From Demequina sp. NBRC 110056 (lineage in GTDB: Bacteria; Actinomycetota; Actinomycetes; Actinomycetales; Demequinaceae), in assembly GCF_002090155.1 (NCBI RefSeq), contig NZ_BBRM01000005.1, positions 1 to 64,000 on the forward strand: a stretch of 64,000 bases of DNA, written 5' to 3'. Below, in pieces: positions 10,363-19,329 of this stretch. The notes beneath the pieces are model-generated. The model searched no databases and had not been told where the DNA came from. It saw only the letters and a program-made list of their open reading frames with translations. The position numbers and the translations under genes were made by a program. Position 1 is the first letter of the stretch. Every line of letters begins with the position of its first letter.

Positions 10363-11832
10363 ATGGAAGTCATCGACCTGGCACGGTGGCAGTTCGGCAT
10401 CACCACCGTCTACCACTTCATCCTCGTCCCCCTCACGATCGGGCTCTCGACGCTCGTCGCGATACTCCAGACCGCGTGGGTGCGCACGGGCAAGGACAAG
10501 TACCTCAGGCTCACGAAGTTCTACGGCAAGCTGCTGCTGATCAACTTCGCGCTCGGCGTCGCCACCGGCATCGTCCAGGAGTTCCAGTTCGGCATGAACT
10601 GGTCCGAGTACTCACGCTTCGTCGGGGACGTCTTCGGCGCCCCGCTCGCGATGGAGGCGCTCGCCGCGTTCTTCCTCGAGTCCACGTTCTTGGGCCTGTG
10701 GATCTTCGGCTGGGATCGTCTTCCCAAGAAGGTGCACCTCGCGACCGTGTGGGCCTTCGCCATCGGCTCGATGCTGTCCGCGTACTTCATCATCGCGGCC
10801 AACTCGTGGATGCAGCACCCCGTGGGCGCTGAGTACAACCCCGAGACGGGCCGCGCCGAGATGACCGACATCTGGGCGGTGCTCACGAACAACACGACGC
10901 TCGTCGCGTTCCCGCACGTCATCGCGACAGCCTTCCTCGTCGCGGGAACCTTCGTCGCCGGCATCGCCGTGTACTGGATGGTGCGGCACTCGCGCCAGGA
11001 CAAGGACCACGCCGACCTCCCGATGTACCGCACCGCGGCGCGCTTCGGCGCCGTCGTGATGCTGCTCGCCGGCGTCGGCGTCATCATCACGGGCGACGAG
11101 CAGGCCAAGCTCATGTTCGAGCAGCAGCCCCTCAAGATGGCCGCCGCGGAGGCGCTGTGCGAGACCGAGCAGCCCGCCGGGTTCTCGGTGCTCGCGATCG
11201 GCGACATGGGCACCACCGACTGCAACGAGGTCAACAACATCATCGTGGTGCCGAACCTGCTGTCGTTCCTCGCGACAGGCACCTGGGACGGCGAGGTCAC
11301 CGGCCTCAACCAGCTGCAGCCCGAGTACGCGGAGCGCTACGGCGCCGTGGACGAGAACGGCGACGAGATCGTCTACCAGCCCAACCTCGTCGTGACCTAC
11401 TGGTCGTTCCGCCTCATGATCGGCCTCGCGGCGTTCTCCGCGGCGCTGTGCGTCGCGATCTTCTGGTTCACGCGCAAGAACCGGGTGATCACGCAAGGGT
11501 GGCTCGGCAAGCTCGCCGTCATCTCCCTGCCCATGCCGTTCCTGGCGGCGAGCTTCGGGTGGATCTTCACGGAGATGGGCCGTCAGCCGTTCGTCGTCGC
11601 GCCCAACCCCACGGGCTCTGACCAGGTGATGCTGATGACCCTGTTCGGCGTGTCCGAGGCGACGTCCGTGGGCGAGGTCGCGACCTCGCTCGCCGTCTTC
11701 ACCGTCGTCTACGCGATCCTCGGCGTGTTCTGGTTCCGCCTCATGCACCGCTACGCGGTCGAGGGAGCGCCCCACGCGACCTACGAGGAACCGACAGACG
11801 ATGCCGACCGACCGATGTCGTTCGCGTACTAG
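10363..11832 (+). CDS. cydA: Cytochrome bd ubiquinol/menaquinol oxidase subunit I
   Basis: Heme-bearing subunit of the high-affinity terminal oxidase, 489 aa, about nine membrane helices. 'LARWQFGITTVYHF' near the N-terminus contains the heme-ligand His, and 'EYSRFVGDVFGAPLAMEALAAFFLES' carries the conserved Glu helix. The quinol loop is short, as in Gram-positive enzymes. The usual GRQPW motif reads 'MGRQPF' here. ATG 10363 is preferred over the in-frame ATG 10345 because a GGGAGAGAG site sits 7 nt before it. First gene of cydABDC. Confidence 0.96.
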   Translation: MEVIDLARWQFGITTVYHFILVPLTIGLSTLVAILQTAWVRTGKDKYLRLTKFYGKLLLINFALGVATGIVQEFQFGMNWSEYSRFVGDVFGAPLAMEALAAFFLESTFLGLWIFGWDRLPKKVHLATVWAFAIGSMLSAYFIIAANSWMQHPVGAEYNPETGRAEMTDIWAVLTNNTTLVAFPHVIATAFLVAGTFVAGIAVYWMVRHSRQDKDHADLPMYRTAARFGAVVMLLAGVGVIITGDEQAKLMFEQQPLKMAAAEALCETEQPAGFSVLAIGDMGTTDCNEVNNIIVVPNLLSFLATGTWDGEVTGLNQLQPEYAERYGAVDENGDEIVYQPNLVVTYWSFRLMIGLAAFSAALCVAIFWFTRKNRVITQGWLGKLAVISLPMPFLAASFGWIFTEMGRQPFVVAPNPTGSDQVMLMTLFGVSEATSVGEVATSLAVFTVVYAILGVFWFRLMHRYAVEGAPHATYEEPTDDADRPMSFAY

Positions 11833-11841
11833 GAGCCGACC

Positions 11842-12888
11842 ATGGATCTCGATCTGCCCCTCGTCTGGTTCATCCTCATCGCCATCCTGTGGACCGGCTA
11901 CCTGGTCCTCGAAGGGTTCGACTTCGGCGTCGCCATGCTCATGGAGAAGGTGGGCAAGGGCGACCGCGGGCGCCGCGTCGCGCTGAACACCATCGGCCCC
12001 GTCTGGGACGGCAACGAGGTGTGGCTGCTGACCGCAGGCGGCGCGACCTTCGCCGCCTTCCCCCACTGGTACGCGACGCTGTTCTCGGGCTTCTACCTGC
12101 CGCTGCTGCTCATCCTGCTCGCGCTCATCGTGCGCGCCGTGGCGATCGAGTACCGCGGCAAGATCAACGACGACTCGTGGCGCAGGCGCTGGGACTGGGT
12201 CATCATGGGCTCCGCCTGGATCCCGTCGATCCTGTGGGGCGTGGCGTTCGCGAACATCGTCCGCGGGGTGCCCATCGACGAGACCATGACCTACACGGGC
12301 GGCTTCTTCAACCTGCTCAACCCGTACGCGCTGCTCGGCGGCGCGACGACGCTCGTGCTGTTCCTGTCGCACGGAGCGATCTTCCTGTCGCTCAAGACCG
12401 ACGGCGAGGTGCGGGAGCGCGCCGAGGCGGTGGCCCGCACGATGGCGCCCATCGCGCTGGTGGTCGCGGCGGCGTTCGCGATCTGGACCCAGCTCGCCTA
12501 CTCCGTGCCGTGGACCTGGGCCGCAGTCGCCGTCGCCGCGGTCGGCCTCGTGGTCGCCCTCGGTGCAGGACGCGCCCGCCGGTACGGCTGGGCGTTCGCG
12601 GGCAACGCCGTGGCGATCGCCGCCGCGGTGGTGCTGATCTTCGGCTCGCTGTACCCGGACGTCATGCCGTCCAGCACGGACCCGGCGTACTCGCTCACGG
12701 TGGACAACGCCTCGTCGACGGACTACACGCTCACCGTCATGACGTGGGTCGCGGTGATCTTCACGCCGATCGTGCTGATCTACCAGAGCTGGACGTACTG
12801 GGTGTTCCGCCGCCGCCTGTCGGCGGACAACATCCCCGAGCACAGCTCGCTTACGTTCCTGCCCAAGAAGTCGAAGGCCAAGCAGTAG
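11842..12888 (+). CDS. cydB: Cytochrome bd oxidase subunit II
   Basis: Partner membrane subunit of the bd oxidase, 348 aa, usual length, with about eight to nine hydrophobic segments. 'LVLEGFDFGVAML' and 'NTIGPVWDGNEVWLLTAGGATFAAFPHWYATLFSG' contain family motifs, quoted here only in part. It starts 9 bp after cydA with ATG and an AGGAG-like site, and is followed 3 bp later by cydD. Confidence 0.96.
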   Translation: MDLDLPLVWFILIAILWTGYLVLEGFDFGVAMLMEKVGKGDRGRRVALNTIGPVWDGNEVWLLTAGGATFAAFPHWYATLFSGFYLPLLLILLALIVRAVAIEYRGKINDDSWRRRWDWVIMGSAWIPSILWGVAFANIVRGVPIDETMTYTGGFFNLLNPYALLGGATTLVLFLSHGAIFLSLKTDGEVRERAEAVARTMAPIALVVAAAFAIWTQLAYSVPWTWAAVAVAAVGLVVALGAGRARRYGWAFAGNAVAIAAAVVLIFGSLYPDVMPSSTDPAYSLTVDNASSTDYTLTVMTWVAVIFTPIVLIYQSWTYWVFRRRLSADNIPEHSSLTFLPKKSKAKQ

Positions 12889-12891
12889 GGC

Positions 12892-14478
12892 GTGCGACCG
12901 CTCGACCCCCGGCTGATCGCGCGCATCGGCCCTGCGCGCCGCTACGTCATCGTGACGGCCGCGCTCGGCCTCGCGACCGCTGTCGCCATCGGCTTGCAGG
13001 CCTTCGTCATCGCGCGTGTGATCGGGCCGGTGCTGGCGCCGGCGCCCCTCACCGAGGACGGGCTGGGATGGCTCGGCTCGCTCGTGCCGGTCGCGGCGCG
13101 CGACCTCTCCGTCGCGATCGCCTGGCTCGCGGTGATCGTCGGGGCAAGGGTCGCCATCACGTGGCTCCAGGAGCGCCTCGCGCATCGCGCCGGCGTCGAT
13201 GTGGTCGCGGAGCTGCGCGGACGCGTCGTCGAGCACGCGGCGCGGCTCGGGCCGCGCTGGGCGGCGTCGGGTGACGGCGCGAAGGTCACGACCACCGCGA
13301 CACGCGGTCTCGACGGCCTGCTCCCCTACTTCGTGCGCTACCTCCCGCAGCTGCTGCTCGCATGCACGGTCACACCGCTCATGCTCACGGTGGTGCTCGG
13401 CCTCGACTGGATCTCGGCGGCCATCATCGCGGCGACGGTGCCCCTGGTGCCGCTGTTCATGGTGCTCATCGGCCTCCTCACCCGCGAGCGCTCCGCGCGC
13501 CACCTCGACGCCATGGAGAGGCTCGCCGCACGCACCCTGGACCTCATCGCCGGCCTGCCGACGCTGCGCGCGCTCGGGCGCCACGTGGGTCCGGCGAGGC
13601 GCGTCCGCGAGCTCGGCGACGCCCAGCGGCGGGCGACCATGGGCTCGCTGCGCATCGCGTTCCTGTCCGGCATGGTCCTCGAGCTGCTCACGACGCTCGC
13701 AGTCGCTCTGGTCGCGGTCACGCTGGGCTTCCGCCTCCTCTACGGCGAGGTGAGCGTGGAGACCGCGCTGGCCGTGCTGGTCCTCGCGCCGGAGGTCTAC
13801 CTGCCGGTGCGCAACGTCGGCACCCACTTCCACGCGTCCGCCGACGGCCTCGCCGCAGCGGACGCCGCGTTCGCCGTGCTCGAGACCGAGCCGGTGGTCG
13901 TCGGCGGGAGCGCCGATGCGCCCGACCTCGCGGGCGCGTCCCTCGAGGTCGACGGTATCGCCGTGGCCACGCCCGACGGGATGAGGAACGCGCCAGCTGA
14001 CCTCACGTTCGAGGCGCGTCCGGGTACCATCACCGCGCTGGTCGGCCCCAACGGCGACGGCAAGTCGACCGCTCTGCTCGTCCTCATGGGCCTGATGGCC
14101 GCAGACTCCGGGCGCGTCAGGGCAAGGCTCGCCGACGGCGGCGTCGCCGCGCTCGACGACGTCGACTCGCTCGGCTGGTCGCGACAGTTCGCCTGGGTGC
14201 CTCAGCGTCCGGACCTCGGTGTCGCGGGCCGCACGCTGAGCCTCGGTCAGCGCGAGCGCGTGGCCCTCACGCGCGCCCTCGAGTCCGACCGGCCGGTGCT
14301 CGTGCTCGACGAGCCCACGGCCCACCTCGATCACGCGGCTCGCGCCGAGATCGTCGCCGCCGCACGGGCGGCGGCCCAGGCGGGGCGCACCGTCATCGTG
14401 GCGACGCACGAGCCGGAGCTCGTCGAGGCGGCCGATGCGGTCGTCACGGTCGCAGCCCCACGCGAGGTCGCGCCGTGA
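12892..14478 (+). CDS. cydD: CydD-like heme/thiol ABC exporter subunit with reduced nucleotide-binding domain
   Basis: One half of the heterodimeric CydDC ABC exporter needed to assemble cytochrome bd; 528 aa, GTG start. The membrane domain covers about residues 1-320. The ATPase domain keeps Walker A 'GPNGDGKST' and Walker B 'VLVLDEPTAHLD'. The Q-loop 'AWVPQRPDLG' runs almost directly into a degenerate signature 'LSLGQRERVALTRAL'. The helical subdomain of some 45-50 residues that normally separates them is absent, with the reading frame intact. The gene overlaps cydC by 4 bp. The site may be non-hydrolytic, with CydC's site doing the work. Confidence 0.88.
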   Translation: MRPLDPRLIARIGPARRYVIVTAALGLATAVAIGLQAFVIARVIGPVLAPAPLTEDGLGWLGSLVPVAARDLSVAIAWLAVIVGARVAITWLQERLAHRAGVDVVAELRGRVVEHAARLGPRWAASGDGAKVTTTATRGLDGLLPYFVRYLPQLLLACTVTPLMLTVVLGLDWISAAIIAATVPLVPLFMVLIGLLTRERSARHLDAMERLAARTLDLIAGLPTLRALGRHVGPARRVRELGDAQRRATMGSLRIAFLSGMVLELLTTLAVALVAVTLGFRLLYGEVSVETALAVLVLAPEVYLPVRNVGTHFHASADGLAAADAAFAVLETEPVVVGGSADAPDLAGASLEVDGIAVATPDGMRNAPADLTFEARPGTITALVGPNGDGKSTALLVLMGLMAADSGRVRARLADGGVAALDDVDSLGWSRQFAWVPQRPDLGVAGRTLSLGQRERVALTRALESDRPVLVLDEPTAHLDHAARAEIVAAARAAAQAGRTVIVATHEPELVEAADAVVTVAAPREVAP

Positions 14479-16133
14479 CCGGCGCGACCGCCGCCACGCG
14501 GGGCGCGTTGCGACGAGCGTTGCGCCACGCCGACGTGAGCCGCGGCAGGGCCGCGGTGGCCGTGTGGTGGGGCACGGCGGCCATCGGCTCGGCCGTCGGG
14601 CTCGCCGCCGTCGCCGCATGGCTGATCGCCCGCGCGGCCGGGATGCCGTCCCCCGCCGACCTCGCGATCGCGGCCGTCGTCGTGCGGTTCTTCGGCATCG
14701 GGCGCGGCCTGTTCCGCTACCTCGAACGCCTCTCCTCCCACGACATCGCGCTGCGCGGCGTCGTCACCCTGCGCGTCCGCGTGTACGAGCGCCTCGCCGC
14801 CGGCCACCCGTCGCGCGTGCTGACCCTCAGCCGCGGCCAGGTGCTCGCGCGCCTCGGCGCGGACATCGACGCCGTCGGGGACGCCGTCGTGCGGGGGCTC
14901 CTGCCGTGCGCGGTCGCCGTCACCGTGTCCGGCATCGCCATCGCGATCTCCGCGGCGCTCGTGCCCGCCGCGGGTGCGGCGCTGGCCGCGTGCCTGCTCG
15001 TCGCCGGCCTCGGCGCCGCCGCGCTGACGCTGCGCTCGGCACGCGCAGCCGCCGGCATGGGGGTGGAGGCCGATGCGCGCATCGCCGAGCGCGCTCTCGC
15101 CGCCATCGAGTCGGCCCCCGAGCACCGCGTGTGGGGCACCCAGGACGGTTCCCTGGCCGGACTTGCGGAGGCGGAGGTCGAGGGTCGCGCGGCGCACGAG
15201 GCTGCGGCGCGACCCGCGGCGCTGGCGAGCGCCGTCCAGACGCTCGCGGCGGGCGCGGCGCTCATCGCATCCATCGCGATCGCGGTGACCCAGGCGAACG
15301 CCGGGCTCATCGGCCCGACGACGGCCGCCGTCGTCGCGCTGCTCCCTCTCGCCGCGTTCGAAGCCGTGGGCGCGATCCCCGCGGCCGTCATGCAGCTCGC
15401 GCGCTCGAGCGCCGCGGCCGCGCGCATCGACGAGCTGGCCCCGACGAAGGCGACAGGAACGCCCGAGGCGGCGACCGCATCGGCCCCCACCCAGGCACGG
15501 CCGGTCACTCTCGAGGCACGTGACCTGTCGGCCGCATGGCCCGCCATGACGCCCACGACGCCGGTCTCGTTCACCGTCGCCCCGGGCGAGGTGGTCGCCG
15601 TCGTCGGCGCGAGCGGGATCGGCAAGACCACCCTGCTCGCGACGCTCGCGGGCGTGCTCGCCCCGCACGCCGGCGAGGCACTCCTGGACGGCCGGCCGGC
15701 GTCCGTCGAGGACCTGGGGCCGTCGGTCGCCGTCACGTCCGAGGACGCCCACCTGTTCGGCACCAGCGTCATCGAGAACCTCCGCGTCGCGCGCGGCGAC
15801 GTCGACGAGGACGAGGCGGCGCGCGCCCTCGCCGCGGTGGGGCTGTCGTCGTGGCTCGACGCGCTGCCGGATGGCCTCGACACCCTGGTGGGCTCGGGCG
15901 GAGGCACGGTGTCGGGCGGCGAGCGGCGACGCCTGCTGCTCGCACGAGCCTCGCTCGCGCCGCAGCCCGTCCAGCTCATCGACGAGCCGGGAGAGCACCT
16001 CGACGCCGCCGGACGGGAGGCCCTGCGCGCGGTGCTCGACGGGATGCGCCAGCGAGGCCGTAGCGTGGTGATCGTGACGCACGACCTGTCCCTCCTCGAC
16101 GCTGCGGACCGCACGGTGAGCCTCGATGCCTGA
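14475..16133 (+). CDS. cydC: CydC heme/thiol ABC exporter subunit
   Basis: Second half of CydDC, 552 aa, GTG start overlapping cydD. The membrane domain carries 'GIGRGLFRYLERLSSHD', characteristic of CydC. The ATPase domain is complete: Walker A 'GASGIGKTT', then a helical subdomain ending 'DALPDGLDTLVGSGG', signature 'VSGGERRRLLLARA' and Walker B 'PVQLIDEPGEHLD'. The Q-loop glutamine is replaced ('TSEDAHLF'). Its 3' end overlaps the sensor-kinase gene by 8 bp, so the kinase is probably in the same transcript. Confidence 0.92.
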   Translation: MTGATAATRGALRRALRHADVSRGRAAVAVWWGTAAIGSAVGLAAVAAWLIARAAGMPSPADLAIAAVVVRFFGIGRGLFRYLERLSSHDIALRGVVTLRVRVYERLAAGHPSRVLTLSRGQVLARLGADIDAVGDAVVRGLLPCAVAVTVSGIAIAISAALVPAAGAALAACLLVAGLGAAALTLRSARAAAGMGVEADARIAERALAAIESAPEHRVWGTQDGSLAGLAEAEVEGRAAHEAAARPAALASAVQTLAAGAALIASIAIAVTQANAGLIGPTTAAVVALLPLAAFEAVGAIPAAVMQLARSSAAAARIDELAPTKATGTPEAATASAPTQARPVTLEARDLSAAWPAMTPTTPVSFTVAPGEVVAVVGASGIGKTTLLATLAGVLAPHAGEALLDGRPASVEDLGPSVAVTSEDAHLFGTSVIENLRVARGDVDEDEAARALAAVGLSSWLDALPDGLDTLVGSGGGTVSGGERRRLLLARASLAPQPVQLIDEPGEHLDAAGREALRAVLDGMRQRGRSVVIVTHDLSLLDAADRTVSLDA

Positions 16134-17736
16134 CGCCCTGACCCGCGAGCGAGCGCTCGCCGAGGCGATCATCAGCCTCAACTCCGCGCTCGACCTGCCG
16201 GCGATCCTTGACGCGTTCCTCGAGGCCGCCACGGACCTCACCGGAGCCCGCTACGCCGCGATCAACGTGCTCGACTCGCACGGACGTTCACAGTCGTTCC
16301 ACGCCCGCGGGATGGATGCCGCAGTCCTCGAGCGCATCGGCCGGCCGCCGGAGCCCGTCGGCGTGCTCGGCGAGATCCCCGTCGAGGGCACGCTCGCCGT
16401 GCACGACGTGCTCACCCACCCCGCGCGCACCGGCCTGCCCGAGGGCCATCCGCCGCTCACCACGTTCCTCGGCACCTCGCTGCGCGTGGGCGGCCGGGTG
16501 TTCGGCCAGCTCTACCTTGCGAACAAAGCCGAGGACTTCAGCGACGAGGACCGCCGCGACGTGCGCGCGCTCGCCGCCGCAGCGTCCGTCGCGATCGACC
16601 ACGCACAGCTCTACGACCTGGCGCTGGCGCGGGAGCGCTGGCTCGCCGCGGCGCACGCGATCACCGCCCACCTGCTCGCGGACGACGACCCCGAGGAGGG
16701 GCTGCAGGCCATCATCGACACCGCGCTCGAGCTGTCCGGCGCGAGCGCCGCCGCCCTCGTGCTCCCCGGCGTCGACGACGCGTGGGTGATGGAGGTCACC
16801 GCCGGCGATGGCGCCGCGCAGCTCCTGGGACTCGAGCTGCCGCCGGAGGGCACCGGCGTGGGCGTCATCCGCTCCGGCGAGGGACTGATCGCACCCGAGC
16901 CGCCTGGCGCAGCGGTGCTCGAGGCGATCACCAGCTACGGCCCGAGCCTCTACGCCCCCCTCGTGACCCAGGGCCGTGCCGTGGGACTGCTGATGCTGTG
17001 GCGCGAGCGCGGCGGCGTCGAGTTCGAGTCCTCCGACCTGTCCGTGGCTCAGCGCTTCGCGAGCCAGGCCGCGGTCGCGCTGTCGATGTCGGAGCTGAGC
17101 CACGTGCGCTCGGTGTCGGCGCTGCTCGAGGAGCGCGCACGGCTCGCCGACGACCTTCACGACTTCGTCTCGCAGGAGCTGTTCGCCACGGCGATGCAGA
17201 TCGAGGCCATCGCCGAGGAGGTCCCAGACGAGACGGCCACACGCCTGCGGTCGACCCTCGAGCACGTGAAGCGCGCGCAGCACGAGGTGCGGGGCGTCAT
17301 GAGCTCGCTCGCGGGACAGCGCAGCACCGAGCCGATCGCGGAGCGACTGCGGCGAGAGCTCATGATCGCGCGCGGGTCGCTGGGCTTCGAGCCGGCCGTC
17401 ACCGCGGAGTGGCCCGACCTCGCCGATGCGGTCGCCGGGGACTCGTCGCTCGCGGACGACCTCATCGCGGTCGCTCGGGAGCTGATCTCGAACGTCGCGC
17501 GCCACGCCGATGCGTCCGCCGTGCGCATCGTCCTGACCGCCGACGACGGACGGGTGGAGGTGCGCGTCGAGGACGACGGCATCGGGCCGTCGGGGGCGAC
17601 CCAGCGTCACTCGGGGACGTCGAACCTGGCGAATCGCGCCCTGCGCCGCAACGGCACGTTCAGCCTGGTCGAGCGGTGGCCCGAGCGAGAGCGCCCTGGC
17701 TGCATCGCCGTCTGGAACGTCGAGGCGGCGCGCTGA
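16126..17736 (+). CDS. GAF-domain sensor histidine kinase (DevS/NarL-partner type)
   Basis: Cytoplasmic two-component kinase, 536 aa, no membrane segment. Two GAF domains cover about residues 15-165 and 180-325. A HisKA_3 dimerisation domain follows, with phospho-acceptor His345 in 'LADDLHDFVSQELFA', then a HATPase with N-box 'ARELISNVARHADA' and 'VEDDGIGP'. This layout matches the DevS/DosS group that senses O2, NO or redox state, though heme binding cannot be read from sequence. Start ATG 16126 overlaps cydC. Position after cydABDC suggests a respiratory signal. It converges on the response regulator gene 7 bp away. Confidence 0.9.
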   Translation: MPDALTRERALAEAIISLNSALDLPAILDAFLEAATDLTGARYAAINVLDSHGRSQSFHARGMDAAVLERIGRPPEPVGVLGEIPVEGTLAVHDVLTHPARTGLPEGHPPLTTFLGTSLRVGGRVFGQLYLANKAEDFSDEDRRDVRALAAAASVAIDHAQLYDLALARERWLAAAHAITAHLLADDDPEEGLQAIIDTALELSGASAAALVLPGVDDAWVMEVTAGDGAAQLLGLELPPEGTGVGVIRSGEGLIAPEPPGAAVLEAITSYGPSLYAPLVTQGRAVGLLMLWRERGGVEFESSDLSVAQRFASQAAVALSMSELSHVRSVSALLEERARLADDLHDFVSQELFATAMQIEAIAEEVPDETATRLRSTLEHVKRAQHEVRGVMSSLAGQRSTEPIAERLRRELMIARGSLGFEPAVTAEWPDLADAVAGDSSLADDLIAVARELISNVARHADASAVRIVLTADDGRVEVRVEDDGIGPSGATQRHSGTSNLANRALRRNGTFSLVERWPERERPGCIAVWNVEAAR

Positions 17737-17743
17737 GCGACGG

Positions 17744-18370
17744 CTAGCCGCGGAAGGACTGCGCCTTGCGCTGCGTCGCCCAGGCGACCACCTGGGTGCG
17801 GCGCTGGAGGCCCATCTTCGCCAGGATGCTCGTCACGTGGTTCTTCACCGTCTTCTCGGCGATCCCGAGGGAGTCCGCGATCTCCTTGTTGGACTTGCCC
17901 TCGCCGACGGCCTTGACGATCTTGCGCTCTGTGGGCGTGAGCGCCGCGATCGCGTCGTCCTCGTGGACGTCGATGTGCTGACCGTGCTCGCGGCCGCTCG
18001 CCGCGTCCTTCACGGCCTTCAGCACCTCTGCGGAGCTCGCAGTCTTGGCGACGAAGGCGTCCGCGCCCGCGGCACGCGCCGCGGCCTTCGCGTCGTCGTC
18101 GTCGTAGCTCGTGAGCACCACGATGTGGGTGTCGGGGTGGTGGGCGCGGACGTGGGCGATCACATCGAGGCCGGTGCCGTCCGGCAGACGCAGGTCGGAC
18201 AGCAGCACGTCGGGACGCACGGCGTCGACCCTGCGGATGGCCTGGGCGACGTTCGCGGCCTCGGCCACGACCTCCACCCCGTCGGCACGGTCGAGGACGT
18301 CGCAGATCCCGCGACGCACGACCTCGTGGTCGTCCAGCACCAGCACTCGCACATCAGGCATACGAGGCAT
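17744..18370 (-). CDS. NarL/LuxR-family response regulator
   Basis: DNA-binding response regulator, 208 aa. The receiver domain begins 'VRVLVLDDHEVVRRGI', with phospho-acceptor Asp59 in 'DVLLSDLRLPDG'. The C-terminal LuxR HTH includes 'LTPTERKIVKAVGEGKSNKE' and 'VKNHVTSILAKMGLQ'. ATG 18370 is chosen for its GGAGGG site 5 nt upstream; ATG 18361 is a poorer alternative. The open frame extends far upstream through mutM, which is not coding. It is the likely partner of the facing kinase and lies 26 bp after mutM on the same strand. Confidence 0.92.
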   Translation of the reverse strand: MPRMPDVRVLVLDDHEVVRRGICDVLDRADGVEVVAEAANVAQAIRRVDAVRPDVLLSDLRLPDGTGLDVIAHVRAHHPDTHIVVLTSYDDDDAKAAARAAGADAFVAKTASSAEVLKAVKDAASGREHGQHIDVHEDDAIAALTPTERKIVKAVGEGKSNKEIADSLGIAEKTVKNHVTSILAKMGLQRRTQVVAWATQRKAQSFRG

Positions 18371-18396
18371 CGTATCCCTCCGGGTGCACCGCTTCG

Positions 18397-19320
18397 TCAG
18401 GCTCGCGGGGCGTAACGTCGTTGACAGGTGGCGCACCAGTGAGAGGCACGGCCGCCGATGCTGGCTCGCCTCAGGGGGCGGCCGCACCGCCGGCACGCCT
18501 CGCCTCCTCGGCCGTAGGCCTCGAGCGACCGTGAGAAGTAGCCGGACTCGCCGTTGACGTTGACGTAGAGCGCGTCGAAGCTCGTACCGCCCTGCGCGAG
18601 CGCGCGGGACATCACCTCGCGGCTGGCGTCGACGAGCGAGCGCGCCTGCGACGGGCTCACCGCGTGCGCCGGACGTTCCGGGTGCACGCGAGCGACCCAC
18701 AGCGCCTCGTCGGCGTAGATGTTGCCGATGCCCGACACGAGGGTCTGGTCGAGCAGCACCTGCTTGATCCCGCGAGCGCCGCGCCTCCAGGCGCGAGCGG
18801 CGGCGACGGGGTCGAGGTGCGGGTCGAGCGCGTCTCGGCCGATGTGCGCGACCGAGCCCGGCACGGCGGCGAGCGCCGAGCCCTCTCCCCCGGCGAGCGC
18901 ATCGGCCGTCTCGACGAGCGGCTCGACGTGCAGGTAGCCGAACGTGCGCTGGTCGAGGAAGTCGAGCGTCAGGGGCGAACCGTCGCGCTCGAGGGTGAGG
19001 CGCGCGCGACAGTGCGGGTGCGGATCAGGCGCATCGGCGCCCTCGTGGACGCGGAACTGACCCGACATGCCCAGGTGCGCGGACAGCGCCTCGGCGGGGG
19101 CGTCGTCGTCGGCGTGGAGCAGCGGAAGCCACAGGAACTTCCCGCGCCTGACCACGGAGGCGATCCGCGCATCGGCCGTCATGGCGGCGAACTGCGGCGG
19201 TCCGCCCGGCAGCAGCCGCACGCAGGAGTCGCGCCGCACCTCGGCGGCGACGATCCGTGAGCCCGCGACGAGGGAGGCGAGGCCCGCGCGAACGGTCTCG
19301 ACCTCGGGGAGCTCGGGCAT
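18397..19320 (-). CDS. mutM: Formamidopyrimidine-DNA glycosylase
   Basis: Base-excision glycosylase/AP lyase for oxidised purines, 307 aa. The mature N-terminus 'MPELPEVETVR' provides the catalytic Pro and Glu, and 'VRRGKFLWLPL' the conserved Lys. The C-terminal zinc finger has four Cys in 'CRRCGRPL' and 'HWCATCQRRY'. It is 9 bp downstream of rnc, the conserved rnc-mutM pair. Confidence 0.96.
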   Translation of the reverse strand: MPELPEVETVRAGLASLVAGSRIVAAEVRRDSCVRLLPGGPPQFAAMTADARIASVVRRGKFLWLPLLHADDDAPAEALSAHLGMSGQFRVHEGADAPDPHPHCRARLTLERDGSPLTLDFLDQRTFGYLHVEPLVETADALAGGEGSALAAVPGSVAHIGRDALDPHLDPVAAARAWRRGARGIKQVLLDQTLVSGIGNIYADEALWVARVHPERPAHAVSPSQARSLVDASREVMSRALAQGGTSFDALYVNVNGESGYFSRSLEAYGRGGEACRRCGRPLRRASIGGRASHWCATCQRRYAPRA

Positions 19321-19329
19321 GGGGGCCCG

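Noticed and set aside
10612..14619. 1335-codon minus-strand open frame opposite cydA-cydD
   Set aside because: Arg/Asp/His-rich antisense shadow. The plus strand encodes four recognised proteins here.
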